Shown: one piece after another, positions 8,969-15,057 of the stretch
How positions within the stretch are numbered: position 1 is the first letter of the stretch
Layout of the letters: each line of letters opens with the position of its first letter
DNA from: a virus
Virus record (IMG/VR): IMGVR_UViG_3300013014_000078
Location: 1 to 33,938 of that record
Strand: one strand, 5' to 3'
DNA: 33,938 bases
The notes under the pieces: generated by a model
Databases searched by the model: none
Told to the model about the DNA's origin: nothing
Seen by the model: the letters and a program-made list of their open reading frames with translations, nothing else
Made by a program: the position numbers and the translations under genes

Positions 8969-10834
8969 TCATTGTGTATATGCGTAATCATTTAAGTTAA
9001 CGGTCATTTGTTGGTTTCTGTCATGTCTTGTTTGGAACATATTGAACGAATTATGTGTGCGAGCAAACATACTTGCGTTAGCAACTCTGTCTCGCACCGC
9101 TAGTTCTGCAAACCAGAACGCCATAACACAGTCTGTCTTTTGGCTGCGTGGAGCCTCTGGATACCAAGTAACCAGTTGTTCTATCAAAGCCTTTAAGCCT
9201 TCGGATTGGTGTGAAGATGGAAACTCAATAAGGTTAGAACCTTCTTCATAACCATGAAACAATGTAGTAAGAGATGCCACACCAAAGTCTGTATCCCATT
9301 TATTGTTTCCAGTATGATGTTCTTTGAGTGTGGCACCCCTTGTTTGTAGGTATTCCCGCACCTCACGGTCCTGAGTTAACATCGCTTGAAATGCATTTTT
9401 TTCAACACGCCACTCAGAAATTGAATACTTGTCTGTCCAGTCTTTAATTAAAGTTCTAATGTCATCAGGTTTCATACCCTGTTGGTTTGACACATCAAGC
9501 ACATACCTCTTTTGGGTAGAAACATCAATGCCAATGCACACAGCAGCGGTATACCCAGCCATGGCGGGGTCAAGCCCAGCAACCACAATGAGACCATCCA
9601 TACCGCTATGTCGGTTACCTGCCTTGTTTTTGGGGATGACACCAATGTTACGAGCGCCGTTAATAACACCCTTGACTGCTTCTTGTGGGAAAGCACTATC
9701 TTCGTGAACCTGCTGTTGCTGATAGACCATAGCCCATAAGTTGGGCGACATGCGACTGCGCTTCTTAGTGAGCGCCTCACCTGTCCACTTGTCGTAGAGA
9801 CCATTAGCATCTGGTATACCATTGCCAGACACTGGGGGCATATTGGTTTTAGCCCAAAGGGTAACCCAATCCTTCGGTTCATCGGCAAACTCCAATACCG
9901 CAGGTTGAGCGAAATAAGTCCAAGGAGAAGTTTCGTCTGGATAACGCATGGGGTCACGGAGTTCGGAATATAAATCCTTAGGGCGCAATCTTGTGCCTAC
10001 TACCAGTAACTTACCGCCATCGTAATCAATACGAGACATAACTTCTGATTGAATCCAGTCAATCTGTTTTTCATATTCATGGGCGTTGGTATGGTCAACA
10101 CAGTCATCCATGATGATTAGGTCGGCACGGGCACCGTAGATATGTCCACGAATACCAATAGCCTGAACCGTTGGGTCTTTTTCACCAGAGTCACGAGACT
10201 CGGATGATAGGTAAATGAGGTCCTGCTTCCACGAATCAGAGTTCTTTTCAAATCCGCCTGGAGGTCCAAAGGCAAGGTGTAAGTCCTGATAACGAGGATG
10301 GGTGAGTCTGTTCTTAATGGAGAGCAGGAACTTTTGCGCCATAGCCTGGGTTTTAGAAACAACCATGATACGGATGTTAGGGTTTTGGCAAATCCGATAA
10401 ACAGCATAGTTAACCGTAATGGTCGTAGACTTAGCATGTTCTGGGGGAGTGTTTACAATGAGCAGGTCTTTATCGCCTGGCTCGTAAATGATTGAAGGGT
10501 GGACATCCGTAGGCACTCTGGATTCCAATAAATCAATCCAATGGCGTTGATGTTCAAAAACTTGGACCCCAAGGTATTTTTTTGAAAAAATTTCAAATGA
10601 GGGGACTTCTTCGGTCGGACCGCCTATTTCACCCCGTGCGGTCAGAGAGCGTAGTTTGTCTATACCTGCAGCAAAGTCAGGGTCTGTCTTACGGTAATAC
10701 TCGTAAGTCTTGACACTTCTCCCAACGGCATCCATGGCTCGTTGGACCGAGTAGCCTTGCATTAAAAAATCTATAATCTGCTTCTTTATGGCATCCGACT
10801 TATGGGATGCAGCAGTAACTCTTTTTCTTTCCAT
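8969..10834 (-). CDS. terL: Large terminase with N-terminal HTH extension
   Basis: 621 residues; the ATP-driven DNA packaging motor with its headful nuclease. Residues about 14-58 (FLMQGYSVQRAMDAVGRS onward) look like a helix-turn-helix similar to small-terminase DNA-binding domains, so recognition and motor functions may be fused. The ATPase domain has a deviant Walker A, NTPPEHAKSTT (128-138), and Walker B DLIIMDD (238-244) followed by an acidic residue. The RNase H-like nuclease begins near 415 with VVAGLDPAMAGYTAA (Asp422 as first metal ligand). No small-terminase gene is visible upstream. The start at 10834 has no clear Shine-Dalgarno sequence, so the gene may be leaderless or start elsewhere. 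Confidence 0.92.
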   Translation of the reverse strand: MERKRVTAASHKSDAIKKQIIDFLMQGYSVQRAMDAVGRSVKTYEYYRKTDPDFAAGIDKLRSLTARGEIGGPTEEVPSFEIFSKKYLGVQVFEHQRHWIDLLESRVPTDVHPSIIYEPGDKDLLIVNTPPEHAKSTTITVNYAVYRICQNPNIRIMVVSKTQAMAQKFLLSIKNRLTHPRYQDLHLAFGPPGGFEKNSDSWKQDLIYLSSESRDSGEKDPTVQAIGIRGHIYGARADLIIMDDCVDHTNAHEYEKQIDWIQSEVMSRIDYDGGKLLVVGTRLRPKDLYSELRDPMRYPDETSPWTYFAQPAVLEFADEPKDWVTLWAKTNMPPVSGNGIPDANGLYDKWTGEALTKKRSRMSPNLWAMVYQQQQVHEDSAFPQEAVKGVINGARNIGVIPKNKAGNRHSGMDGLIVVAGLDPAMAGYTAAVCIGIDVSTQKRYVLDVSNQQGMKPDDIRTLIKDWTDKYSISEWRVEKNAFQAMLTQDREVREYLQTRGATLKEHHTGNNKWDTDFGVASLTTLFHGYEEGSNLIEFPSSHQSEGLKALIEQLVTWYPEAPRSQKTDCVMAFWFAELAVRDRVANASMFARTHNSFNMFQTRHDRNQQMTVNLNDYAYTQ

Positions 10835-11345
10835 AGGCGTAGTAGCAATGCGACCTTATGGAAGCATTGCAGTTTATCCTTTCCTAACCGTAGGCTGTAG
10901 CCCTAAGGCGGAAGCCGTAGGTTAGGGCAATTACTAGGGGGCAGCCTCTGGGCTGCCTATGAACTTTAGCGTAGGGCGACCATTATTTTGCCCTACATAT
11001 ACTATTAGGTGTCCAACGGACACTTATTGGACATTTCTTTTGTAACTTTTTTGCAACGGTTTACCTTTCAGGTAAAACCGCAGGTCAGAGCATGCAGACC
11101 CCAGGGCTATCAAAGTTATGTGGGTAGATACACATACACACATACACACATATATTTAAAAACCTGGGGTCAAACATTTTGCTTTGCAATGCTTTTGTTT
11201 AAACATGCTGCTGATTTTGCACTGGCTGCTCGCAAAACTAGGGCTGAGCAGGGCTATGCACTGGCTTGGCGCTGACTCGCTGCTCGCATCAATCTCGCCC
11301 CGACCCAGCAATCGCAGCAGCGCATCGCTTGGCTTGGCTGGCTTG

Positions 11346-11525
11346 GGCATCTCACTATGTGAGACGGCATCTCACAATGTGGCAATGGCTCCACAATGCC
11401 CGATAAGTTACTCATCAGTAACACGCTAAAGTCAGTTAGATTAGGTAACCGCAGCGCATCACAACATTTCAACATCGCTAAAGTCAGTATAAATCAATGG
11501 TTTTAGAGCATTACTCGTCAGTAAC
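11346..11525. repeat. Cluster of short direct and inverted repeats
   Basis: GGCATCTCACWATGTG occurs at 11346-11361 and 11366-11381 (20-bp period; the first copy contains CTCAC-TAT-GTGAG). TTACTCRTCAGTAAC, which contains arms TTACT/AGTAA, occurs at 11408-11422 and 11511-11525. CGCTAAAGTCAGT occurs at 11424-11436 and 11476-11488, with a partial CTCTAAAGTC near 11597. Several words in two copies within 180 bases resemble iterons or operators. Confidence 0.6.
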
Positions 11526-11631
11526 TTATTTTTTACCGCTTGCCACTGCATGACCAATCGAGGGTAATCGCATCAACATCAACATCGGCGAAATGCTCTA
11601 AAGTCCATCTCGGCGTGGGTTTTAGGGGTGC

Positions 11632-11660
11632 TTGATTGTTTAAACCATAGATGCTTTAAT
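11632..11660 (+). promoter_or_regulatory. Probable promoter with GTTTAAAC in the spacer
   Basis: TTGATT (11632-11637) and TTTAAT (11655-11660) are separated by exactly 17 bases, and TGC before the second hexamer gives an extended -10. GTTTAAAC occupies 11638-11645, directly after the -35 hexamer, an operator-like position. A start near 11667 would give a leader of about 44 bases containing the hairpin at 11670-11688. It would drive the plus-strand block. Confidence 0.6.
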
Positions 11661-11669
11661 TCTCTCAGT

Positions 11670-11688
11670 GGCTGCAACTGGTGCAGCC
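11670..11688 (+). promoter_or_regulatory. 5' leader hairpin before the SprT-like gene
   Basis: Perfect 7-bp stem GGCTGCA/TGCAGCC with loop ACTGG, six bases before the GGAAAGG ribosome site (11695-11701). A hairpin with the same AACTGG loop word lies before the gene at 14649. It could modulate translation or messenger stability. Confidence 0.5.
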
Positions 11689-11710
11689 CGACTGGAAAGG
11701 TAACAACATC

Positions 11711-12238
11711 ATGAGAAATCGTGAACAATGGCTCGCAGCATTTGCAACTGCTGCTCGCCGACCAATCGCTTCAACAATCCAAGGTGGAGGAGACGAGGAG
11801 AGCGCAGTTCGCTTGTCTTGTGGCTTCCCACCAAAAACTGGTCGCAAGACTGCAACTGCTGCAATCGTGCCACCAACTGCATCTCAGGATTTCACTGCTG
11901 AGATTTTCGTTGCTCCAACCGTTGACCAAGCCTCCGAGGTAGCCAAGGCAATCATCCCACTGCTCCGAGTGGCTCAAACTGGCAACTGGCGCTCAGCAGC
12001 ACCAAGCGTTGCTCAACCCTTGGCAGAATTGCCAAACTGGGCAATCTCAATCCTCGAATCACTTGGCGAATATCCACATGCCAAAATCGAAATCGCAGCA
12101 GCGACCAAGCAAACAACTCGCCTCATCAAGGTTGCTTGTTTAAACGACAACTACATCGCAAGAATCTCTCGCTCAACCCTTGAGAATCTCGGCGCTCCAA
12201 TCTGCCCAGCATGCAACCAATCCCTAGTGGAGGCATAA
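11711..12238 (+). CDS. SprT-like protein lacking the HExxH metal site
   Basis: 175 residues from ATG 11711, chosen because GGAAAGG lies about ten bases upstream; an ATG 30 bases earlier has no such site. MRNREQWLAAF, the RLSCGFP strand and EIFVAPTV match the N-terminal part of SprT-like metallopeptidase-fold proteins of actinobacteria and their phages as I recall them. LGEYPHAKIE, KQTTRLIKV and the C-terminal CPACNQSL match the zinc-ribbon end. The expected HExxH helix is absent: after EIFVAPTV comes SEVAKAIIPLLRVAQ, without His or Glu in place. The first zinc knuckle, normally CPxC, reads CLND, and LN there is encoded by a GTTTAAAC site. If the family is right, this is a catalytically dead or repurposed relative. 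It heads the plus-strand block and is followed three bases later by the amidoligase. Confidence 0.6.
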   Translation: MRNREQWLAAFATAARRPIASTIQGGGDEESAVRLSCGFPPKTGRKTATAAIVPPTASQDFTAEIFVAPTVDQASEVAKAIIPLLRVAQTGNWRSAAPSVAQPLAELPNWAISILESLGEYPHAKIEIAAATKQTTRLIKVACLNDNYIARISRSTLENLGAPICPACNQSLVEA

Positions 12239-12241
12239 GCC

Positions 12242-12994
12242 ATGACAACTTTTGGACTTGAGTTCGAGGTCGCAGGTATCTCGACATCAGCAGCATCAGC
12301 AGCACTAAATCGTGGAGGCATCGAGTGCATCGAGCCAAACCGCCAGCACCAAACCCACGAATCTTGGTCGTCAGTTTATGACGGCTCAGTTCGTGGAGCC
12401 GAGGTCGTATCTCCAATCCTCGACCCAATCCGTTTAAACGAGGCTTCAACCGTTGCCCGCCTGCTTCTCGGAGCAGGTGGCAAGGTTGACCGCACAACTG
12501 GCTTCCATGTCCATATCGGCGCTCAAGGCTTGAGCCAAGACAACATCGCCCAGTGGTATCTCAACTGGAATCTGCTCCATGATGCAATCGGCGTGCTTGT
12601 TGCTCCAAGCCGTTTAAACAACAGTTACTGCAAAGCAGTCAACGCCGAGCGTGCAACTGCAAATGCTGAACGAATCCGCAACGGTAGAATCTCCGACATC
12701 AACGGTGACCGTTACCAATCGTTCAATCTCGAATCATACGGTCGCCATGGCACACTGGAAATCCGACTACACCAAGGCACCCTTAACGGAGCCAAAGCCG
12801 TAGCGTGGGCAAAGTTCATTGATGCGTTTAAACAACTCAGTGCAACCAAAGTGTTCAACGACATCTCAGAGTTAGGCAACGGCACCAAATTGCAGCAGTG
12901 CAACAACCTGCTCAGCCTGCTCGTAATTCAAAGCGACCTTGACCTCAAGACCGCCGAGTATCTCAAAGACCGAGCAGCAAGCCTTAACGGGTAA
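12242..12994 (+). CDS. Amidoligase-family (COOH-NH2 ligase) enzyme
   Basis: 250 residues. The family has a glutamine-synthetase-like fold and is thought to couple ATP to amide bond formation between a carboxylate and an amine. Family-like motifs in order: FGLEFE (4-9), GAEVVSP (52-58), GFHVHIG (87-93) and TLEIRLHQGT (171-180), giving the expected Glu, Glu, His/His and Glu/Arg pattern; length is normal. Three GTTTAAAC sites lie inside: two encode RLN (12432, 12612) and one FKQ (12826). TTA is used for Leu only three times here, two of them in these sites. A class II glutaminase lies 438 bases downstream, matching known phage and bacterial neighbourhoods in which the two act together. The substrate is unknown; a peptide or the cell wall is the usual guess. 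Confidence 0.8.
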   Translation: MTTFGLEFEVAGISTSAASAALNRGGIECIEPNRQHQTHESWSSVYDGSVRGAEVVSPILDPIRLNEASTVARLLLGAGGKVDRTTGFHVHIGAQGLSQDNIAQWYLNWNLLHDAIGVLVAPSRLNNSYCKAVNAERATANAERIRNGRISDINGDRYQSFNLESYGRHGTLEIRLHQGTLNGAKAVAWAKFIDAFKQLSATKVFNDISELGNGTKLQQCNNLLSLLVIQSDLDLKTAEYLKDRAASLNG

Positions 12995-13004
12995 GCAGCA
13001 GGCA

Positions 13005-13050
13005 GCCTGCCCCTAGTGGGTCAGCGAGGGTGCAATCCCCTCGGCAGGCA
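13005..13050 (+). ncRNA. tRNA-like minihelix (acceptor plus T-arm fold), putative
   Basis: GCCTGCC (13005-13011) pairs perfectly with GGCAGGC (13043-13049), followed by a discriminator-like A. Directly against the 3' strand lies a 5-bp stem GAGGG/CCCTC with the 7-base loop TGCAATC (13026-13042), like a T-arm with T54, C56, A57 and A58 kept but the second T replaced by G. Only 14 bases (CCTAGTGGGTCAGC) separate the 5' strand from this arm, so D-stem and anticodon arm are absent. It could be a tRNA mimic, a processing signal or a fortuitous stacked hairpin. Confidence 0.35.
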
Positions 13051-13054
13051 CGAA

Positions 13055-13085
13055 CGGATAAGGAAAATCTCCTTACCGTTTAAAC
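13055..13085 (+). promoter_or_regulatory. Leader hairpin abutting a GTTTAAAC site
   Basis: CGG-(A)-TAAGGA at 13055-13064 pairs with TCCTTACCG at 13070-13078, with one bulged A and loop AAATC. The last G of the stem is the first base of GTTTAAAC (13078-13085). The ribosome site of the next gene follows at once, so the structure may gate its translation. Confidence 0.45.
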
Positions 13086-13099
13086 GAAAGGACTGGAGC

Positions 13100-13255
13100 A
13101 TGAACGCATTACCTTGGTGGTTAACTTGGTTCGATGGTCGAGCATTGTTATTGCTGATGCTAACTATCGGAGCATGGACTTACTATTGTTTAAACGATGA
13201 TGATGAATCTTCAATCGCTCTTGAGGAATCATTGGATGAATACGATGAAAGATAA
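13100..13255 (+). CDS. Small single-pass membrane protein with acidic tail
   Basis: 51 residues from ATG 13100, preceded by AAAGGACTGG. Residues about 14-34 (GRALLLLMLTIGAWTYYCL) form one hydrophobic segment; the remaining 17 are strongly acidic (DDDE, then EESLDEYDE). No family is recognised. It sits between the amidoligase and the glutaminase, so it could tether or assist that pathway at the membrane, but it may equally be an unrelated small early phage protein. The CLN at the end of the membrane segment is encoded by the GTTTAAAC at 13188. Confidence 0.65.
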   Translation: MNALPWWLTWFDGRALLLLMLTIGAWTYYCLNDDDESSIALEESLDEYDER

Positions 13256-13406
13256 CGAAATGTTATACATCATTGAAGGCGTGGACATGTATGGTCGCAA
13301 GTTCAATAGCGTATACAACAAAGCGGATGCCGATTACCTATTGGCAACCGACCGTTTAAACAGGCTGGTAAAAGTTATCAGCCCATGTGTTACACTTAAC
13401 TCATAA
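13236..13406 (+). CDS. Small hypothetical protein
   Basis: 56 residues from ATG 13236 (MNTMKDNEMLYIIEGVD), which has GAGGA eight bases upstream; ATG 13245 is an alternative. It overlaps the end of the preceding small membrane gene. The sequence looks like a short beta-rich domain (YIIEGVDMYGRKF) followed by a helix (NKADADYLLATDRLNRLV). No known family is recognised. The RLN at the helix end is encoded by GTTTAAAC at 13354. The glutaminase gene starts 26 bases later. Confidence 0.55.
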   Translation: MNTMKDNEMLYIIEGVDMYGRKFNSVYNKADADYLLATDRLNRLVKVISPCVTLNS

Positions 13407-13432
13407 CAACTAGCAGACTGGAGAAATAAATT

Positions 13433-14260
13433 ATGTGTGGAATCGCAGGCTTCTGCCTCAACCCAAAGCACAATCAGAATCAGACCGACCTCGCAGCACA
13501 GATGCTGATGGACATTGAACATCGTGGCTATCACGCAACTGGTGCAGCATGGATTAACCCAGCCTCAGGCAATCGTGTAATCACGAAAGCGCCAGTGGCT
13601 GCAACAAAGTTCCTAACAACAGATGCAGGCAAGCGCCTATGTTTAAACGCACAGACCGCCATCTTGCACACTCGTTGGGCAACTCAAGGTCAGCCAAGCA
13701 ACAACAACAACAACCATCCAATCCCTCGTGGCAAGATTGTGTTGACACACAACGGACACATCTCCAACGATGACTCGTTGTTTAAACAACTCAAGGTCAA
13801 GCGACATGGACAGGTAGACAGCGAGGCAGTGGCTGCACTGATTGCATTTACATCAGCGCCTATTGCCGAGGTGTTGTCTCGTGTTCAAGGCACCGCAGCA
13901 CTGGCTTGGATTGAGCAAGGCAAGGGCAACACATTGCACTTGGCTCGTGTCAACTCCTCACCCCTATGGATTGGGCAAACCAAATCAGGTTCACTTGTTT
14001 ACGGCTCAACTCAAGAGACCATTGAGAACGCAGCAGTAATGCTTGACTCAGACCTCGATTGGGAATACACCGCATCAGAGGGTGAATACTTTAAGGTTAA
14101 GAACGGCAAGATTGTGGAGCATCAGAACTTCACACCGTTTAAACAAGTGTATACAAATCATTGGCGCAGTTATGCAATGCAAGATGGCAGACCAACCAAG
14201 AGCCATCGCAATGATTGGGTAGATGCATACTGGGCAGGCGAGGACACTCTCGACTTCTAA
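13433..14260 (+). CDS. Class II glutamine amidotransferase (Ntn glutaminase)
   Basis: 275 residues. It releases ammonia from glutamine and usually passes it to a partner enzyme. Met-Cys-Gly-Ile at the N-terminus places the catalytic Cys at position 2, exposed after Met removal. Other motifs: HRGYHATG (30-37), HTRWAT (79-84), LTHNGHISN (104-112) with the oxyanion Asn and Gly, and VDSEA (128-132). Only the glutaminase domain is present; no synthetase or isomerase domain is fused, so an acceptor enzyme must act in trans, and the nearby amidoligase is the obvious candidate. GGAG lies 13 bases upstream of the start. An extended -10-like TGTTACACT ends at 13396, so the gene may have its own weak promoter. 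GTTTAAAC sites at 13641, 13780 and 14137 lie inside. A strong terminator follows. Confidence 0.9.
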   Translation: MCGIAGFCLNPKHNQNQTDLAAQMLMDIEHRGYHATGAAWINPASGNRVITKAPVAATKFLTTDAGKRLCLNAQTAILHTRWATQGQPSNNNNNHPIPRGKIVLTHNGHISNDDSLFKQLKVKRHGQVDSEAVAALIAFTSAPIAEVLSRVQGTAALAWIEQGKGNTLHLARVNSSPLWIGQTKSGSLVYGSTQETIENAAVMLDSDLDWEYTASEGEYFKVKNGKIVEHQNFTPFKQVYTNHWRSYAMQDGRPTKSHRNDWVDAYWAGEDTLDF

Positions 14261-14299
14261 GTTTCAGTGAGAGCGCACCTGCATCACTGATAAAGAAAG

Positions 14300-14326
14300 C
14301 CTCCGCTTCGGCGGAGGTTTTTCTTT
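14300..14326 (+). terminator. Rho-independent terminator after the glutaminase gene
   Basis: CCTCCGC-TTCG-GCGGAGG (14300-14317): a perfect 7-bp stem closed by a UUCG tetraloop and followed by TTTTTCTTTT. It ends the first plus-strand transcription unit. Confidence 0.95.
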
Positions 14327-14342
14327 TGCCTGGAATCTGGCA

Positions 14343-14463
14343 ATCTTCAAGTGTTTAAACACCAAGTGGACACTACTACCTGGCGGTCTGGAATCTTCAT
14401 GCGTTTAAACAGTAGGTGATTAGCACTCTACCTGGGGGACCGCTAATTGTCAAGCGTTTAAAC
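14343..14463. repeat. Three degenerate ~50-bp units centred on GTTTAAAC
   Basis: The sites at 14353, 14403 and 14456 are 50 and 53 bases apart. Left flanks align: AATCTTCAAGT, AATCTTCATGC and AATTGTCAAGC. The right flanks of the second and third share AGTAG, and after the first and second come CACTACTACCTGGCGG and GCACTCTACCTGGGGG. The units are clearly related by duplication or by shared protein binding. Confidence 0.6.
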
Positions 14464-14491
14464 AGTAGACTTGACATGTCTGGTAAGATTA

Positions 14492-14519
14492 GTTTTATCA
14501 ACCACAAGGTTGATAAAAC
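14492..14519. promoter_or_regulatory. Perfect 12-bp inverted repeat, operator or transcribed hairpin
   Basis: GTTTTATCAACC (14492-14503) and GGTTGATAAAAC (14508-14519) are exact reverse complements around ACAA. The repeat lies just downstream of the -10-like TGGTAAGAT, so it is placed either as an operator at the transcription start or as a 5' hairpin. No U-run follows, so it is not an ordinary terminator. Confidence 0.65.
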
Positions 14520-14613
14520 CTAAAAGATACACAGTATTGTTTAAACAAAAAAACTTTTTTATTTCTGGCTACAAATCCTTGACTTATACATAACGAACTG
14601 GAATCCTAAGACA

Positions 14614-14647
14614 TGTAGCAACTGGGCTACACAGAACAAAGGACTGG
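14614..14647 (+). promoter_or_regulatory. Leader hairpin and AAAGGACTGG ribosome site
   Basis: TGTAGC-AACTGG-GCTACA (14614-14631) stands just before AAAGGACTGG (14638-14647), one base from the ATG at 14649. The loop shares AACTGG with the hairpin at 11670-11688. AAAGGACTGG also precedes starts at 13100 and 15057. Confidence 0.5.
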
Positions 14648-14648
14648 T

Positions 14649-14810
14649 ATGTATCTAGGAACAGGCGACATCATCGCCACAATCATTGCACTATTGGGTG
14701 CGCTCACAGTAATCGGCTATGCAATTAAAGAGAACATCAGACTCAACAGTGAGAACGCATGGCTACGCAATCGCAACTCACAACTCAAGAAACTGGTGAG
14801 CCATGAGTAA
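14649..14810 (+). CDS. Small membrane-anchored helical protein
   Basis: 53 residues from ATG 14649, with AAAGGA of an AAAGGACTGG element five bases upstream. Residues about 7-25 (DIIATIIALLGALTVIGYA) form a single membrane segment; the rest (IKENIRLNSENAWLRNRNSQ onward) looks like a short charged coiled coil. The layout resembles small holin-accessory (Rz- or XhlA-like) proteins, but no family is recognised. Its end overlaps the next gene by eight bases, so translation is probably coupled. Confidence 0.65.
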   Translation: MYLGTGDIIATIIALLGALTVIGYAIKENIRLNSENAWLRNRNSQLKKLVSHE

Positions 14811-15057
14811 ACAAACAACTTACGAGGGCTGGAAAAACTACGACACATGGAACATTGCGTTGTGGATACAGAACGACTATGCCCTATACCTAAGCGCCTG
14901 CCTATTCATTAAGGGATACCAAGGTGCCAAGCCTTATCGTGATTGGATTAAGATTGCTGGACTTGAAGGTAAGTCAACCCTTGACGGGTGTAAGTATGAC
15001 TCAAGCAGCCTTGCTTATGGCGAACTAAACGAGATGATGAAAGGACTGGTGAACTGA
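14803..15057 (+). CDS. Conserved phage protein with YKNYxTWNxAL-type motif
   Basis: 84 residues. The N-terminal GWKNYDTWNIALWIQNDYAL matches a small conserved protein found in many phages (typically YxNYETWNVALWLxNDE); the function is not known to me. It is a mainly helical, soluble protein with two Cys. The start overlaps the upstream stop and the stop overlaps the next ATG (TGATG), placing it in a tightly coupled string of small early-type genes. Confidence 0.75.
   Translation: MSKQTTYEGWKNYDTWNIALWIQNDYALYLSACLFIKGYQGAKPYRDWIKIAGLEGKSTLDGCKYDSSSLAYGELNEMMKGLVN

Larger units (their letters stand above)
10835..11710. other. Non-coding control region between divergent gene blocks
   Basis: 875 bases without a credible gene lie between the leftward structural operon and the rightward early-type genes. 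Hairpins: arms GCAATGC/GCATTGC at 10845-10870; GGCAGCC-TCTG-GGCTGCC at 10940-10957; GTAGGGC/GCCCTAC at 10971-10996; GTGTCC-AAC-GGACAC at 11009-11023; a 10-bp bulged stem at 11057-11080; 9-bp arms GACCCCAGG/CCTGGGGTC at 11097-11105 and 11163-11171 around an AC-rich microsatellite. Further right are two 20-bp-spaced repeats, repeated CGCTAAAGTCAGT words and duplicated TTACTCRTCAGTAAC words. GTTTAAAC occurs at 11197 and 11638. The structure suits a replication origin, a divergent promoter/operator region, or both. Short frames here have low-complexity products and no start signals. Confidence 0.6.
14318..14648. other. Non-coding repeat-rich region between plus-strand units
   Basis: About 330 bases without a gene. 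It holds four GTTTAAAC sites (14353, 14403, 14456, 14539), the first three within partly similar blocks of about 50 bp. It also holds a promoter-like extended -10 TGGTAAGAT (14481-14489), a TTGACA at 14471-14476 without a good -10 partner, a perfect 12-bp inverted repeat (14492-14519), an A/T-rich run (14546-14564), and a leader hairpin TGTAGC-AACTGG-GCTACA (14614-14631) before the next gene. It is the densest cluster of the motif in non-coding DNA and a candidate origin, centromere-like or operator region. Confidence 0.6.

Noticed and set aside
11009-11275. Plus-strand frame of 88 codons in the control region
   Set aside because: Its product is built from the AC microsatellite and hairpin sequences (THTHIY), there is no ribosome site, and overlapping frames of similar length exist on both strands.
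11254-11475. Minus-strand frame across the repeats before the SprT-like gene
   Set aside because: No start signal, composition unlike neighbouring genes, and its sequence follows the inverted repeats.
14803-15057. Antitoxin or toxin in the string of small plus-strand genes
   Set aside because: The N-terminal motif matches a general conserved phage protein; no toxin fold or paired gene is recognisable.
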